Positions 6,987-14,885 of a stretch of DNA of 34,696 nt are shown here, piece by piece. The notes beneath the pieces are model-generated. The model saw nothing but the letters and a program-made list of their open reading frames with translations. It did no database searches and was not told the origin of the DNA. Origin of the DNA: a virus; the IMG/VR virus record IMGVR_UViG_3300046002_003237, positions 1-34,696 of that record. One strand, written 5' to 3'. Position numbers and translations under genes: made by a program. The first letter of the stretch is position 1. Each line of letters opens with the position of its first letter.

Positions 6987-8162
6987 ATGCCTACCCTCCT
7001 CTCTGGGGTCGTTGACGACGCGGATATTCTGTCCAATCAGCGCGTTGTTGACATGTCCCCCACCATTGCCGAGCTTGAGCCTGATGAGGCTCCGCTCACG
7101 ACCATGCTTCAGAAGGTCAGCAAGCGCGCTGCCTACTCGCAGAAGGTCGAGTGGCTTTCGGATGAACTGGTGCCGCGTCTGACGACGCTTGCTGCATCGG
7201 CTACTTCGTCTGCTACTTCTCTGTCCGTTCCCGCGACTACGGGCGCTTCGTCCGGTACGTACTTCCGTGCCGGCGACGTTATCCGCATCGCTTCGACGGG
7301 CGAGAACTGCTACGTCACTGGCGTGTCGGCTGACACGCTGTACGTCACGCGCGGTATCGGCGGAACGGCTGTTACGGCTGTTTCTGCTGCTAGCGGCGTT
7401 GACGTTATCAAGGTTGGCAACGCGGCTGCTGAAGGTGCCACTCTCGGTACCCTCATCCAGACGAAGAAGGTCGCTAACTTCAACTACGCGCAGATTCAGC
7501 GTGACCCGTGGGGCTTCACGAACACGCTGGTCGCGTCGAAGCTGTACGGCGGCCCGGAGCCTGCTAACGAGGCTAAGAAGAAGCTGATTGAGCATAAGCG
7601 TCAGCTTGAGAACACCCTGTTCTGGGGTGTGCGTGACCTCAACACCAGCGGCTCTGCGCCGATTGGTTATTGTGGTGGCGTGTTCCAGTACGCGACGACT
7701 AACCTCACGGCTAGCGTTGGCACCCTGACGGAGAGCGTGTTCGAGTCGTTCCTCCGCAAGGCGTTCCGTTACGGCTCGCAGAACAAGGTGTTCTTCTGCT
7801 CGCCGCTCGTCGCGTCGGCTCTGTCCTCGTTCCCGCAGGGCAAGCTCGCTCCCCCGGCTCCTGGTATTACCGAGTACGGCGTTTCGCTGTCCTCGTACCA
7901 GAGCGCGTCGGGTGCGAAGGTTCAGATCATGGTGAAGCGTGACTGGTACGATTTCCAGAACACGAGCAACCAGTACGGTGGTATCGGCGTCATGCTCGAC
8001 ATGGACGATATTACGATGCGTCCGCTGCGCGACACGGTGCTGAAGCCGGATCGTCAGGCCAACGATGAGGACTCCATTAAGCAGGAGTACCTGACCGAGT
8101 GGTCGTTCGAGATGGGCAACGAGAAGAAGCACGCTATCATCTCTGGCATCACCGGCTACTAA
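6987..8162 (+). CDS. Major capsid protein, SU10-like (HK97 fold)
   Basis: A 391-residue protein that should form the icosahedral shell. It opens ADILSNQRVVDMSPTIAELEPDEAPLTTML, which matches the N-terminal arm pattern of the SU10-type major capsid family. The inserted region at about 75-140 (SATSLSVPATTGASSGTYFRAGDVIRI) is the beta-barrel-like part of that family. The rest contains NTLFWGVRDLN, GGVFQYATTN, VFFCSPLVASALSSF and a C-terminal EYLTEWSFEMGNEKKHAIISGITGY. AGAAAGG lies upstream of the ATG. Codons are strongly biased to C-ending forms, as expected for a highly expressed gene. A hairpin terminator follows. Confidence 0.9.
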   Translation: MPTLLSGVVDDADILSNQRVVDMSPTIAELEPDEAPLTTMLQKVSKRAAYSQKVEWLSDELVPRLTTLAASATSSATSLSVPATTGASSGTYFRAGDVIRIASTGENCYVTGVSADTLYVTRGIGGTAVTAVSAASGVDVIKVGNAAAEGATLGTLIQTKKVANFNYAQIQRDPWGFTNTLVASKLYGGPEPANEAKKKLIEHKRQLENTLFWGVRDLNTSGSAPIGYCGGVFQYATTNLTASVGTLTESVFESFLRKAFRYGSQNKVFFCSPLVASALSSFPQGKLAPPAPGITEYGVSLSSYQSASGAKVQIMVKRDWYDFQNTSNQYGGIGVMLDMDDITMRPLRDTVLKPDRQANDEDSIKQEYLTEWSFEMGNEKKHAIISGITGY

Positions 8163-8172
8163 GCCAACAAGC

Positions 8173-8204
8173 GGGGGAGAGTCGCCATTGTGCGGCTCTC
8201 CCCC
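8173..8204 (+). terminator. Strong hairpin terminator after the capsid gene
   Basis: GGGGGAGAG (8173-8181) pairs with CTCTCCCCC (8196-8204). The stem extends inward through a T-G wobble and CGC/GCG to a six-base loop, 13 pairs in all. The downstream side is only moderately T-rich (AGTTCTTCCT), so it may be leaky or may mainly protect the 3' end of the capsid mRNA. Confidence 0.75.
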
Positions 8205-8238
8205 AGTTCTTCCTACTCCAACGACCAGGAGACAATCA

Positions 8239-8883
8239 ATGCGATTTGTCAGCAAGCACGGGAACTTTACTTTTATTGCTCGCCCGGATACGGTTCAGAT
8301 GATCCTCGGGCCGGGTGGCGCGATGATGCCGCACACGGTTCAGAGTGCGATTATCTGCGACTTTACTCATGGCATGGTTCGCCCGGACGAAGCGGTGATG
8401 GCTGCTGAGAAGTGGATGGGCATGGGCGCTCGTAGCGATGGTACGCCTATCGCGTTTGGCGCTATTCCTAGTGGTCAGAGTGGCGTTGTGAATGGTGTTG
8501 CGCACGATTCGTGGCAGCCAATGTTGACGTTCAGCGTGTTTGATACGGAGTCGATTCCGAATCTTGAGGATCGCGAGTGCGCCGAGAAGCGCCTTGTTGA
8601 GGATTCTGGTAATGGTCTTCACTACATCCAGGTTGGTCATCGTCCGCTTAGTCCGCCGTGGCCGACGTACGAGCAGATGAAGGGCATTAAGGGTAACTCG
8701 ACGGCGCAGATGGTTTGTCGCATGATTGAGGATGGTGGTTATGATCCTGAGTATGTGGTTGCGTACGAGCTTCAGCGTGAGCGTCCTCGTTATGAGATTA
8801 CGAAGGCGATTGAAGAGTTGAAGTTGCGGCTTGCTGGTGAGGCGATTGAGGATGCTTCGCTGAGTCGCGAGATCCCCGCGTAG
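8239..8883 (+). CDS. Hypothetical virion-region protein, 214 aa
   Basis: No family recognised. The frame is open from 8188, but the ATG at 8239 has a good Shine-Dalgarno (CCAGGAGAC) 6-7 nt upstream and lies after the terminator. It starts RFVSKHGNFTFIARPDTVQMILGPGG and contains a short beta-rich N-terminal part, then AIPSGQSGVVNGVAHDSWQPM. The charged helical C-terminus (ITKAIEELKLRLAGEAIED) could be a coiled coil. It lies between capsid and glycosyltransferase genes. It could be a head decoration or completion protein, which is only a positional guess. Confidence 0.75.
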   Translation: MRFVSKHGNFTFIARPDTVQMILGPGGAMMPHTVQSAIICDFTHGMVRPDEAVMAAEKWMGMGARSDGTPIAFGAIPSGQSGVVNGVAHDSWQPMLTFSVFDTESIPNLEDRECAEKRLVEDSGNGLHYIQVGHRPLSPPWPTYEQMKGIKGNSTAQMVCRMIEDGGYDPEYVVAYELQRERPRYEITKAIEELKLRLAGEAIEDASLSREIPA

Positions 8884-8885
8884 TC

Positions 8886-10451
8886 GTGCATCACAACATT
8901 GCCGCGTATAAGGCGGCCGTGCGTCGCCATGTAACGGTCGTGATGCCTTGGCATGGGCAAGACGAGGCGTTGTTGCGCGAGGCTCTTAGATCGCTCCCTA
9001 GGGGCGTTAGAATCATCATCGCTCAGAATGCGGGGAAGCATGAGATGGCTAGTGCTTTTAACGCTGCGTTGGCTAGCGTAAAGACTCGATACGTGTTCAT
9101 CATGGGCGCTGATGATGTCGTTGACGAGGATACGTTGTGGCGCTTGTGGGAAGCAGCCATTGATCATGATGGTGCGTATCCGTGGATGCTTGGCTTTGGC
9201 GAGCGCCGGTTCCGCTTTCCCGCCGAGCCGTGGTCAAAGCTTCGTATCCAAGACGCGAACGTGTGTGGCGTGATGCTGATCAAGACAAGCGTGGCGCTTG
9301 CCGTTGGCGGGTATCGAGACAAGGTTATTGAGGATTGGGACTTCTCGTATCGTCTTGCTAGTGCGGGGTATCGCCTTGCTCCCGCTCCGCTTGCTCGTTA
9401 CGGGTATCGTCAGCGCGTCAAGGGATTGAATCAGCAGACACTTCGCGGCGCGCTTGATCTTGGCTTGTCTATCAGGGATCTTGCTCCGTATGAGGAGCGC
9501 GACGCGGTTAGTGGCGTGTTCTATCAGTGGAAGTACGATGGGACGGCGTATGTGCGGTGTGATCTTGCGTCGCGCACTGCTGGTGGCGTGGTGCGTTCAA
9601 CGTGGGATGCGACGGATAAGCATGAAGCGCCGGCGTGGGTGTATCAGTATCCGAATAGTGATGCGCAAGTGTATTGGGATCTTGGCGCTCGACTAGAGAA
9701 GAAGCGCGTTATTGATGTGGATGATAATTACTTGTCGCCCGACTTGGCGAGCGTTGTTGGTCGGTACAACGATAAGAATGGCGCGGCGTGGGGCGAGCGA
9801 CAAGAGTCGCATAAGCGCATGGTCGAAGAGGCCGACTATGTTATTTGCGCGACGCCAGCGTTGGGAGAAGTGTACAAACTGGTCAATCCTAATACGATTG
9901 TTTGCGAGAATACGTGCGACCCGCTGGATTGGCCCAAGGCAAGCAAGAAGCGTCGCATCGTTGGGTGCGTGTTGAGTGCGAATCATTATGATCACACGCA
10001 CCTCGTAGAAGATGCGCTACGCAAAGCAAGCGTGTCTGGAGCTGACGTTCAAATTGTTGGCTTAGACCCTGGGTGGGACTTCGCTTATACACACTTTTCG
10101 TTTACTCCGAGTGTCGCAGCGTATCGGCGTATCCTTACGCGCTGGAGTATCGGCTTAGCGCCAGTGATTGATAATGATGTCACTCGATGCAAGAGTGATT
10201 TGAAGTGGCTTGAGTTCACGATGAGTGGTGCTGCTCTTGTTGCCAGCGGAGTGGAGGCGTACAAGCTTGTGCCAGACGACTCGATTATTCGCGCTGATAG
10301 TGCCGATGGGTTTACTGACGCGGTACTTGGCCTTCTTCGTGACGAGTCGGAACGGAAGCGTATGATTCGTCGTAGTATGTTTCATGTGAAACAAAACCGC
10401 CTTGTTTGCAATGAGTCGTTGCAGAGGCGTTATACTACAGCACTAGCATGA
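8886..10451 (+). CDS. Two-domain glycosyltransferase (GT2-like plus GT4-like)
   Basis: A 521-residue protein joining two sugar transferase domains. Residues about 12-200 look like a GT-A (family 2) domain: HVTVVMPWHGQDEALLREAL, the metal/nucleotide-sugar motif GADDVVDED (74-82), GGYRD and EDWDFSYRL (149-157). Residues about 265-521 look like a GT-B domain: DVDDNYLSP, EADYVICATPALGEVY, and SIGLAPVIDNDVTRCKSDLKWLEF-type donor site with a conserved Lys (about 436) followed by SGAALVAS. It starts with GTG 8886, two bases after the previous stop. It may glycosylate virion proteins or alter the host surface; the acceptor cannot be told. Its TGA overlaps the next ATG. Confidence 0.82.
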   Translation: MHHNIAAYKAAVRRHVTVVMPWHGQDEALLREALRSLPRGVRIIIAQNAGKHEMASAFNAALASVKTRYVFIMGADDVVDEDTLWRLWEAAIDHDGAYPWMLGFGERRFRFPAEPWSKLRIQDANVCGVMLIKTSVALAVGGYRDKVIEDWDFSYRLASAGYRLAPAPLARYGYRQRVKGLNQQTLRGALDLGLSIRDLAPYEERDAVSGVFYQWKYDGTAYVRCDLASRTAGGVVRSTWDATDKHEAPAWVYQYPNSDAQVYWDLGARLEKKRVIDVDDNYLSPDLASVVGRYNDKNGAAWGERQESHKRMVEEADYVICATPALGEVYKLVNPNTIVCENTCDPLDWPKASKKRRIVGCVLSANHYDHTHLVEDALRKASVSGADVQIVGLDPGWDFAYTHFSFTPSVAAYRRILTRWSIGLAPVIDNDVTRCKSDLKWLEFTMSGAALVASGVEAYKLVPDDSIIRADSADGFTDAVLGLLRDESERKRMIRRSMFHVKQNRLVCNESLQRRYTTALA

Positions 10452-10831
10452 GTACCGCACAGATCCAATCGTGGCGCACGCCAATTACGGCGCACGCCGA
10501 AGAGACTTACGACCTAGAGTCGGGCGAGCCGCAGCGCAGCATTAACTGGCATTTGCATGGCGCTAATCAGTACGATGATGCTGAGCGTCTTGCTAAGGGC
10601 ATGGCGTGTGGCGTTTGCCTAAGCGTGTTCCCGGCGCGTCCGTGTATTGAGAACATGCGCGACTTCAAGCCGATTGCTCACGAATGGGAGCCGATGCGGA
10701 CGAAGGATGATGTGATGAAAATGGTCGCTAACGGTCTTTGTCCTACGTGCGCTAGCGAGGTTAATGATCGGATGCATGAGATTATGCATCGTGGCCTTGA
10801 CCCGCTTCGTCCAAAAGGCATGGACGAGTAG
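10448..10831 (+). CDS. Putative zinc-binding protein with two CxxC pairs, 127 aa
   Basis: Starts at an ATGA junction with the glycosyltransferase. CGVC (residues 53-56) and CPTC (about 98-101) could hold one zinc ion in a split zinc ribbon, with an extra Cys in ARPC. The intervening 40 residues (ENMRDFKPIAHEWEPMRTKDDVMKMVANG) are mostly helical. TATACT lies 11 nt before the ATG, so a nearby promoter with a five-base leader is possible, unlike the exact 6-nt sites elsewhere. No family recognised. It ends in TAGTG, where the next gene starts with GTG. Confidence 0.7.
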   Translation: MSTAQIQSWRTPITAHAEETYDLESGEPQRSINWHLHGANQYDDAERLAKGMACGVCLSVFPARPCIENMRDFKPIAHEWEPMRTKDDVMKMVANGLCPTCASEVNDRMHEIMHRGLDPLRPKGMDE

Positions 10832-11532
10832 TGGCTACGTTCGCACAGCTAAAGCAGCGCGCGCAGAACCTCGCGCTGAATGATGATGATACTGAGGCTG
10901 GTCTGCACGTAAACGATGCGCTTGTAGATATCGTCGTTGGCGCGCAGCTTCGCGTTGGACAGGTTGACGCGCCTCTGGTGATGGGCCAGTCGGTGTACGA
11001 TATTTCGTCCGATTGGTCGATTTCTGACTTTGGCGCGCTTCAGTATCTTGAGTATCTTGCGCTTGGCTCGACGTACTCGTACATCTTGCAGCCGACAAGT
11101 GCGGATGAGATTCTCGCGTTGAATGCGACGAATCCGATTGGCGCTACTCGACAGTACGCTTTTTTGGGTCTTGATCAGATCCGGTTGTGGCCGACGCCGC
11201 AGCAGACGGGTGACATTCTGAAGGTCTATTACTCGAAGGCTCCGGCTAGTCTTGTTGCGGATGGGGATATCCCTACGGACATTCCTTCGCAGTGGCATTG
11301 GCTGATTACGATTGCGGCTGCGTCTCGGCTTGCTGATGCGGTTGGCGAAGATCAGAATCTCAGCAGCGCGCTGGATACAAAGTTTATTCTCGGAATGGAT
11401 CGCTTCCAGAAATGGCTTGGTCGTCGCCAGGGTCGCACGGCGCGAACGATTCAGACGGGTTACTTGCGGAATCCGCGTCGCCCGTTCCACGATCCTTCGA
11501 CGTATTACTCGTTTACTCAGCGGCAGGGCTAG
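10831..11532 (+). CDS. Head-tail adaptor-like protein
   Basis: A 233-residue protein starting at GTG 10831, which overlaps the previous TAG by one base. The opening helix (TFAQLKQRAQNLALNDDDTEAGLHVNDALVDIVVG), the beta segment VYDISSDW, and QIRLWPTPQQTGDILKVYYSKAPASL are typical of the adaptor family associated with SU10-type heads, as is the later helix DIPSQWHWLITIAAASRLADAVGED. In that family the adaptor ring sits below the portal and connects it to the tail. The SU10-like capsid gene upstream makes this assignment consistent. No catalytic motif is expected or seen. Confidence 0.75.
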   Translation: MATFAQLKQRAQNLALNDDDTEAGLHVNDALVDIVVGAQLRVGQVDAPLVMGQSVYDISSDWSISDFGALQYLEYLALGSTYSYILQPTSADEILALNATNPIGATRQYAFLGLDQIRLWPTPQQTGDILKVYYSKAPASLVADGDIPTDIPSQWHWLITIAAASRLADAVGEDQNLSSALDTKFILGMDRFQKWLGRRQGRTARTIQTGYLRNPRRPFHDPSTYYSFTQRQG

Positions 11533-11535
11533 CGC

Positions 11536-13554
11536 ATGGCCGGTACTGTTCAGTACGCAAGCCACGCTAACTTCTTTAGTGGCATTGTTAGTGACGTTCC
11601 GCGCCACCTGATTCCCGAGGGCGCTGTCTATGATGCTGAGAACATTGTCATTACGAACTCTGGTTCGCTCGCTCAGCGCGGCCCATCAATTAGCGCGCTA
11701 GACAAGCAGACAAGCCTTGCGCCTGTTGAGATTGGTGCGCAGAAAAGCGCCAGTCCTGATGGGCGCAGCCGTCTTTATACGGTTGGGCTTGCTGTTGGTG
11801 CTCTCCAGTTTGGGTCTATGGAGTTCTCGTCTGACCCTAAAACGATGTACCAGTACAACAGTACGATCTCTGGTTCAAACGTAGACTCGTACTCTATTTA
11901 TGGTGATTCGATTGTTTTCCCCATTAACGGGTCTGGCGTTATGGCTTGGTGCGGCGGAGCTGACTTCCAAGAGTCCTTTGAAACGTACGCAGCTAGCGGC
12001 GTGTCGATCACTACGTCTGCTGGCAATAATCAGATTATTGTTGGGGCTGCTGCTGTAGCTTCAATCAAGATTGGTGGTTTCGTATTCCTTTCAAATGGTG
12101 GGACTGACGAGTATACGGGTCGAGTCATTGCGTCTGGCGGATCAACTATCACTGTTGACCCGGCCCCGATCAATCCGCGCACGGGCGTAGCCGTAACGAC
12201 GTACACAAGTATCAATTACTATCCCGTCCTCCCGCAGGTTGGAACGCGAAACGATGGACAGTATATTTCTAGTGCTGGTTGCGCCGGCGTGTTTTCTAGT
12301 GGTGGTGATTCGCGCATCCTTATGGGCAACGTGTCAATTACTGATGCGACAAGTGGCAACGCGCAGTCTCACCCGAACCGTATTGTTTGGAGCGTTCGCG
12401 AAGCTGGAGACACAACTGTTGCGAATTGTGATGGCCTAGTCCAGGCTACGCGCGCTGGTTTCCCGGCGCTTAATTATATTGATGTTCAAGATATTGAGCA
12501 GATCGTTGGTCTTGTCCCGATTGGTTCTGGCAACATGTTGGTTCTTGGGACGAAGAATTGTGTGATGCTAAGTGGTTATCTGCTTACGCAGTCGGGTGGC
12601 GCTACTAATGCGAGCTTGAGTCGTGGTGGTATTACGGCGAACATTCGAGCGTTCTCTCAGCAGGTTGGTTGTTTGTCGGCTAAGAGCATTCAGCGTACAA
12701 GCGCGGGTGTGATGTTTGCGTCTTCTGATGGTGTGTATTTGACTGATGGTTCTGCTCTTGTAAATACGATGACTAAGAAGATTGCTAATTCTTGGGGTAA
12801 TTTCGCGTCGGCAGCTAACACGTTTACGTTTGACGCTTCGACTTTTGATGGAGAGGCTGTGTTTGGAGCTGGAGGATCGTTTGGGGTTGTGTATGGTTCG
12901 GCAAACATTAATGATTCGCATTACTACATTAGTTTGCCTACGGGCGGGTATTTGTGTGATCTTCGTAGCCAGTTTGGTTGGACAAGGGTTACTTCTGGCC
13001 AGTTGGAAATTGCTTCGTCTACGAGTGACGCTGATCAGACTACGAATCGTATTTACGCAATTAAGCAGGGAACGTCTACGGCTTCTTCTGGGTTTGATCG
13101 AGTGATTCGCATTGATCCTGTTGTGGTTCCGATTGAGGGTTCGACGGATGCGGATGGTCAGCGCATTAATTCTACGATCACTACTCGCGCGTATACTGAT
13201 GGTGATCCTGCGCAGAAGCGTAGGTATCGGCATACGCTATTGACGTACGATGTTTCTCCTGGGTTGTCTACGTATCCTAATGCGACGACTTATCCTTCTG
13301 CTTTCTTGTATCCGGGGGCAAGCAACGGAGCGTTTGTGGTTAACGTGACGAAGGGGCTTGACGCTACTGGCGGCTCGTCTACTATTGGTTCTATTACTCC
13401 TACGAGTACGTCTGCTGGCGTTAGCCGGTTTGATCATCAGAGCCTTAGTCAAGCTGTGACGTATACGATTTCTACTGCTGGTTTTCCAACGTCTTTTTCT
13501 ATGTTTGAGGTTACGAACGGATTTAATCAGTTGCGTCCGGGTCGAGTTGTCTAG
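11536..13554 (+). CDS. Large tail nozzle-like structural protein
   Basis: A 672-residue beta-rich protein. It opens with SHANFFSGIVSDVPRHLIPEGAVYDAENIVITNSGSLAQRGPS. The phrase 'P-G-v-DaeNvvit-G-L-qRpG' is characteristic of nozzle or tail tubular proteins that close the end of short-tailed phages. Most of the rest is Thr/Ser/Gly-rich beta strand with GSGNMLVLGTKNCVML and SSDGVYLTDGSAL segments, suggesting a beta-propeller-like fold. It follows an adaptor-like gene and precedes a collar-fibre gene, which fits. It starts three bases after the previous stop and has no obvious Shine-Dalgarno, so coupled translation is likely. Confidence 0.72.
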   Translation: MAGTVQYASHANFFSGIVSDVPRHLIPEGAVYDAENIVITNSGSLAQRGPSISALDKQTSLAPVEIGAQKSASPDGRSRLYTVGLAVGALQFGSMEFSSDPKTMYQYNSTISGSNVDSYSIYGDSIVFPINGSGVMAWCGGADFQESFETYAASGVSITTSAGNNQIIVGAAAVASIKIGGFVFLSNGGTDEYTGRVIASGGSTITVDPAPINPRTGVAVTTYTSINYYPVLPQVGTRNDGQYISSAGCAGVFSSGGDSRILMGNVSITDATSGNAQSHPNRIVWSVREAGDTTVANCDGLVQATRAGFPALNYIDVQDIEQIVGLVPIGSGNMLVLGTKNCVMLSGYLLTQSGGATNASLSRGGITANIRAFSQQVGCLSAKSIQRTSAGVMFASSDGVYLTDGSALVNTMTKKIANSWGNFASAANTFTFDASTFDGEAVFGAGGSFGVVYGSANINDSHYYISLPTGGYLCDLRSQFGWTRVTSGQLEIASSTSDADQTTNRIYAIKQGTSTASSGFDRVIRIDPVVVPIEGSTDADGQRINSTITTRAYTDGDPAQKRRYRHTLLTYDVSPGLSTYPNATTYPSAFLYPGASNGAFVVNVTKGLDATGGSSTIGSITPTSTSAGVSRFDHQSLSQAVTYTISTAGFPTSFSMFEVTNGFNQLRPGRVV

Positions 13555-14606
13555 TGGCTAAGGATTTTGATTCGCCGGCGATGCCTTCGATAAAGCCGAT
13601 TGCTGAGCCTCCTGATCCGCGTGTCATTCCGCTTGATCGTCAGGAGGCTTTGACGCATAACCAGGTTGAGCAGATTCGGTTCGGGTTGGGGGATACGGGG
13701 CCGTTAGCTCAGGCGATTATGAATGCGAATGTTCCTGCGTTGGCTAAGCAGTTGACGATTGGTGCGGTGTCGTGTTTGTCTACTCGTCGTCCTGCTGATC
13801 CGGTGGTGGGTCAGATGATTTGGGAAACGGATACGCAGAGTGTCTTTTTTTGGAATGGCACGTATTGGGCGACTCCTGTTAACGCAACTCCTGTTGCGAC
13901 GATCCATCCGTATGCGGGAATTAACGTTCCGTCTGGTTGGTTGTTGTGTGGTGGTCAGACGGTTAGTAATGTTACTTATCCGGCATTGTTTTCTGCTGTT
14001 ACTACTGCTTTTACTGGTGCTACAACTACGAATCTTTCGGCAACTGTTTCTGGTCTTAGCGGTATGAGTTCGGCTGAGCATGTTGGTTGGGGCATTACTG
14101 GGAATGGTATTCCTTCTGGTGCGACTATTACTGTTGTTGGTAGTGCGACTTCTGTGACGATTAGTGCTAATGCGACTGTTACGCAGACTGGTACTGCTTC
14201 TTTGTGGATTGGGCCTTACCAGTTTACGGGCGCAAATAATACAACCGATTTTCTTATTCCCGATCTTCGTGGTCGGACGTTGTTTGGTAAGGACAATATG
14301 GGTGGGACTGCTATGAATCGCATTACTAATACTGGTACGGATAACTCTGGTATTCGTGGTACTTCTCTTGGTACTGCTGGTGGCGACCAGCGTATGCACC
14401 AACATACGCATATTCAGAATCCGCACGCTCACGGGCTTCCAAATGTGGTTAATACTTCGGCGGGTGGATCTAACTTTGTTGGTGGGCCTAATTACAATGT
14501 TAGCACTTCAACTTCTAACGCTACGGCTACCAACCAAAACGCCGGCACTGGTACGTTCCAGAATATGCCGCCTGCCCTTATTTCTAATTACATCATCAAA
14601 ACGTGA
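13554..14606 (+). CDS. Tail collar protein with an inserted domain
   Basis: A 350-residue receptor-binding or tail-tip protein starting at GTG 13554 in a TAGTG junction. Residues 1-80 are a virion-attachment region, and GQMIWETDTQSVFFWNGTYWA (86-106) is a small fibre module. A collar domain begins at PSGWLLCGG (126) and ends at LIPDLRGRTLFG (about 234). It is split by about 60 residues (156-217), rich in Thr, Ser and Ala, including GITGNGIPSGATITVVGSATSVTISANATV, a repeat type known from phage fibres. The C-terminus is His/Asn-rich (MHQHTHIQNPHAHG) and ends SNYIIKT, like the collar protein at 3117. Confidence 0.85.
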   Translation: MAKDFDSPAMPSIKPIAEPPDPRVIPLDRQEALTHNQVEQIRFGLGDTGPLAQAIMNANVPALAKQLTIGAVSCLSTRRPADPVVGQMIWETDTQSVFFWNGTYWATPVNATPVATIHPYAGINVPSGWLLCGGQTVSNVTYPALFSAVTTAFTGATTTNLSATVSGLSGMSSAEHVGWGITGNGIPSGATITVVGSATSVTISANATVTQTGTASLWIGPYQFTGANNTTDFLIPDLRGRTLFGKDNMGGTAMNRITNTGTDNSGIRGTSLGTAGGDQRMHQHTHIQNPHAHGLPNVVNTSAGGSNFVGGPNYNVSTSTSNATATNQNAGTGTFQNMPPALISNYIIKT

Positions 14607-14615
14607 CCCAATAGG

Positions 14616-14627
14616 TATACTCTAACC
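14616..14627 (+). promoter_or_regulatory. Leaderless-type promoter (TATACT-N6-GTG)
   Basis: TATACT at 14616-14621, then CTAACC, then GTG at 14628. The same exact spacing is used with a GTG start. Confidence 0.7.
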
Positions 14628-14885
14628 GTGCCATCTACCCTCTACTCCGCACAGCGCGTAAACTTCAAACCGTCCGCGCCACAGAATAGTGCAATGACTG
14701 ATCCGAAGAAAGTCTTGATCGAGTCGTTGAAGAAGCTTGGTGAGAAGAGTACGCAGAAGATTATGGATCAGTCGCCTGCTGCTGTGATGGGTGCGATTAC
14801 GAATCCTAAGGATGTTGCTAGTGGGATGAAGGGTAATATTCTTGGTGGTGTTGAGACTCGCGCTCGGATGATGGGTGGGCGTTAG
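14628..14885 (+). CDS. Hypothetical basic protein, 85 aa
   Basis: No family recognised. It starts at GTG 14628, fixed by the -10 hexamer 6 nt upstream. The protein is basic: a flexible N-terminus (PSTLYSAQRVNFKPSAPQ), a helix (DPKKVLIESLKKLGEKSTQKIMD) and a Gly/Met-rich end (SGMKGNILGGVETRARMMGGR). It is the first gene of the block that leads to the large internal proteins and could be a small virion protein. Its TAG overlaps the GTG of the next gene. Confidence 0.7.
   Translation: MPSTLYSAQRVNFKPSAPQNSAMTDPKKVLIESLKKLGEKSTQKIMDQSPAAVMGAITNPKDVASGMKGNILGGVETRARMMGGR

Noticed and set aside
6858-8255. 465-residue open frame on the - strand over the capsid gene
   Set aside because: It lies fully antisense to the well-supported capsid gene, is rich in Arg, Leu and Val as expected from the complement of its codon bias, and has no family features.
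10431-10447. TATACT before the zinc protein as a ninth leaderless promoter
   Set aside because: The distance to ATG is 11 nt, not 6, so it does not match the class, although it may still be a promoter with a very short leader.
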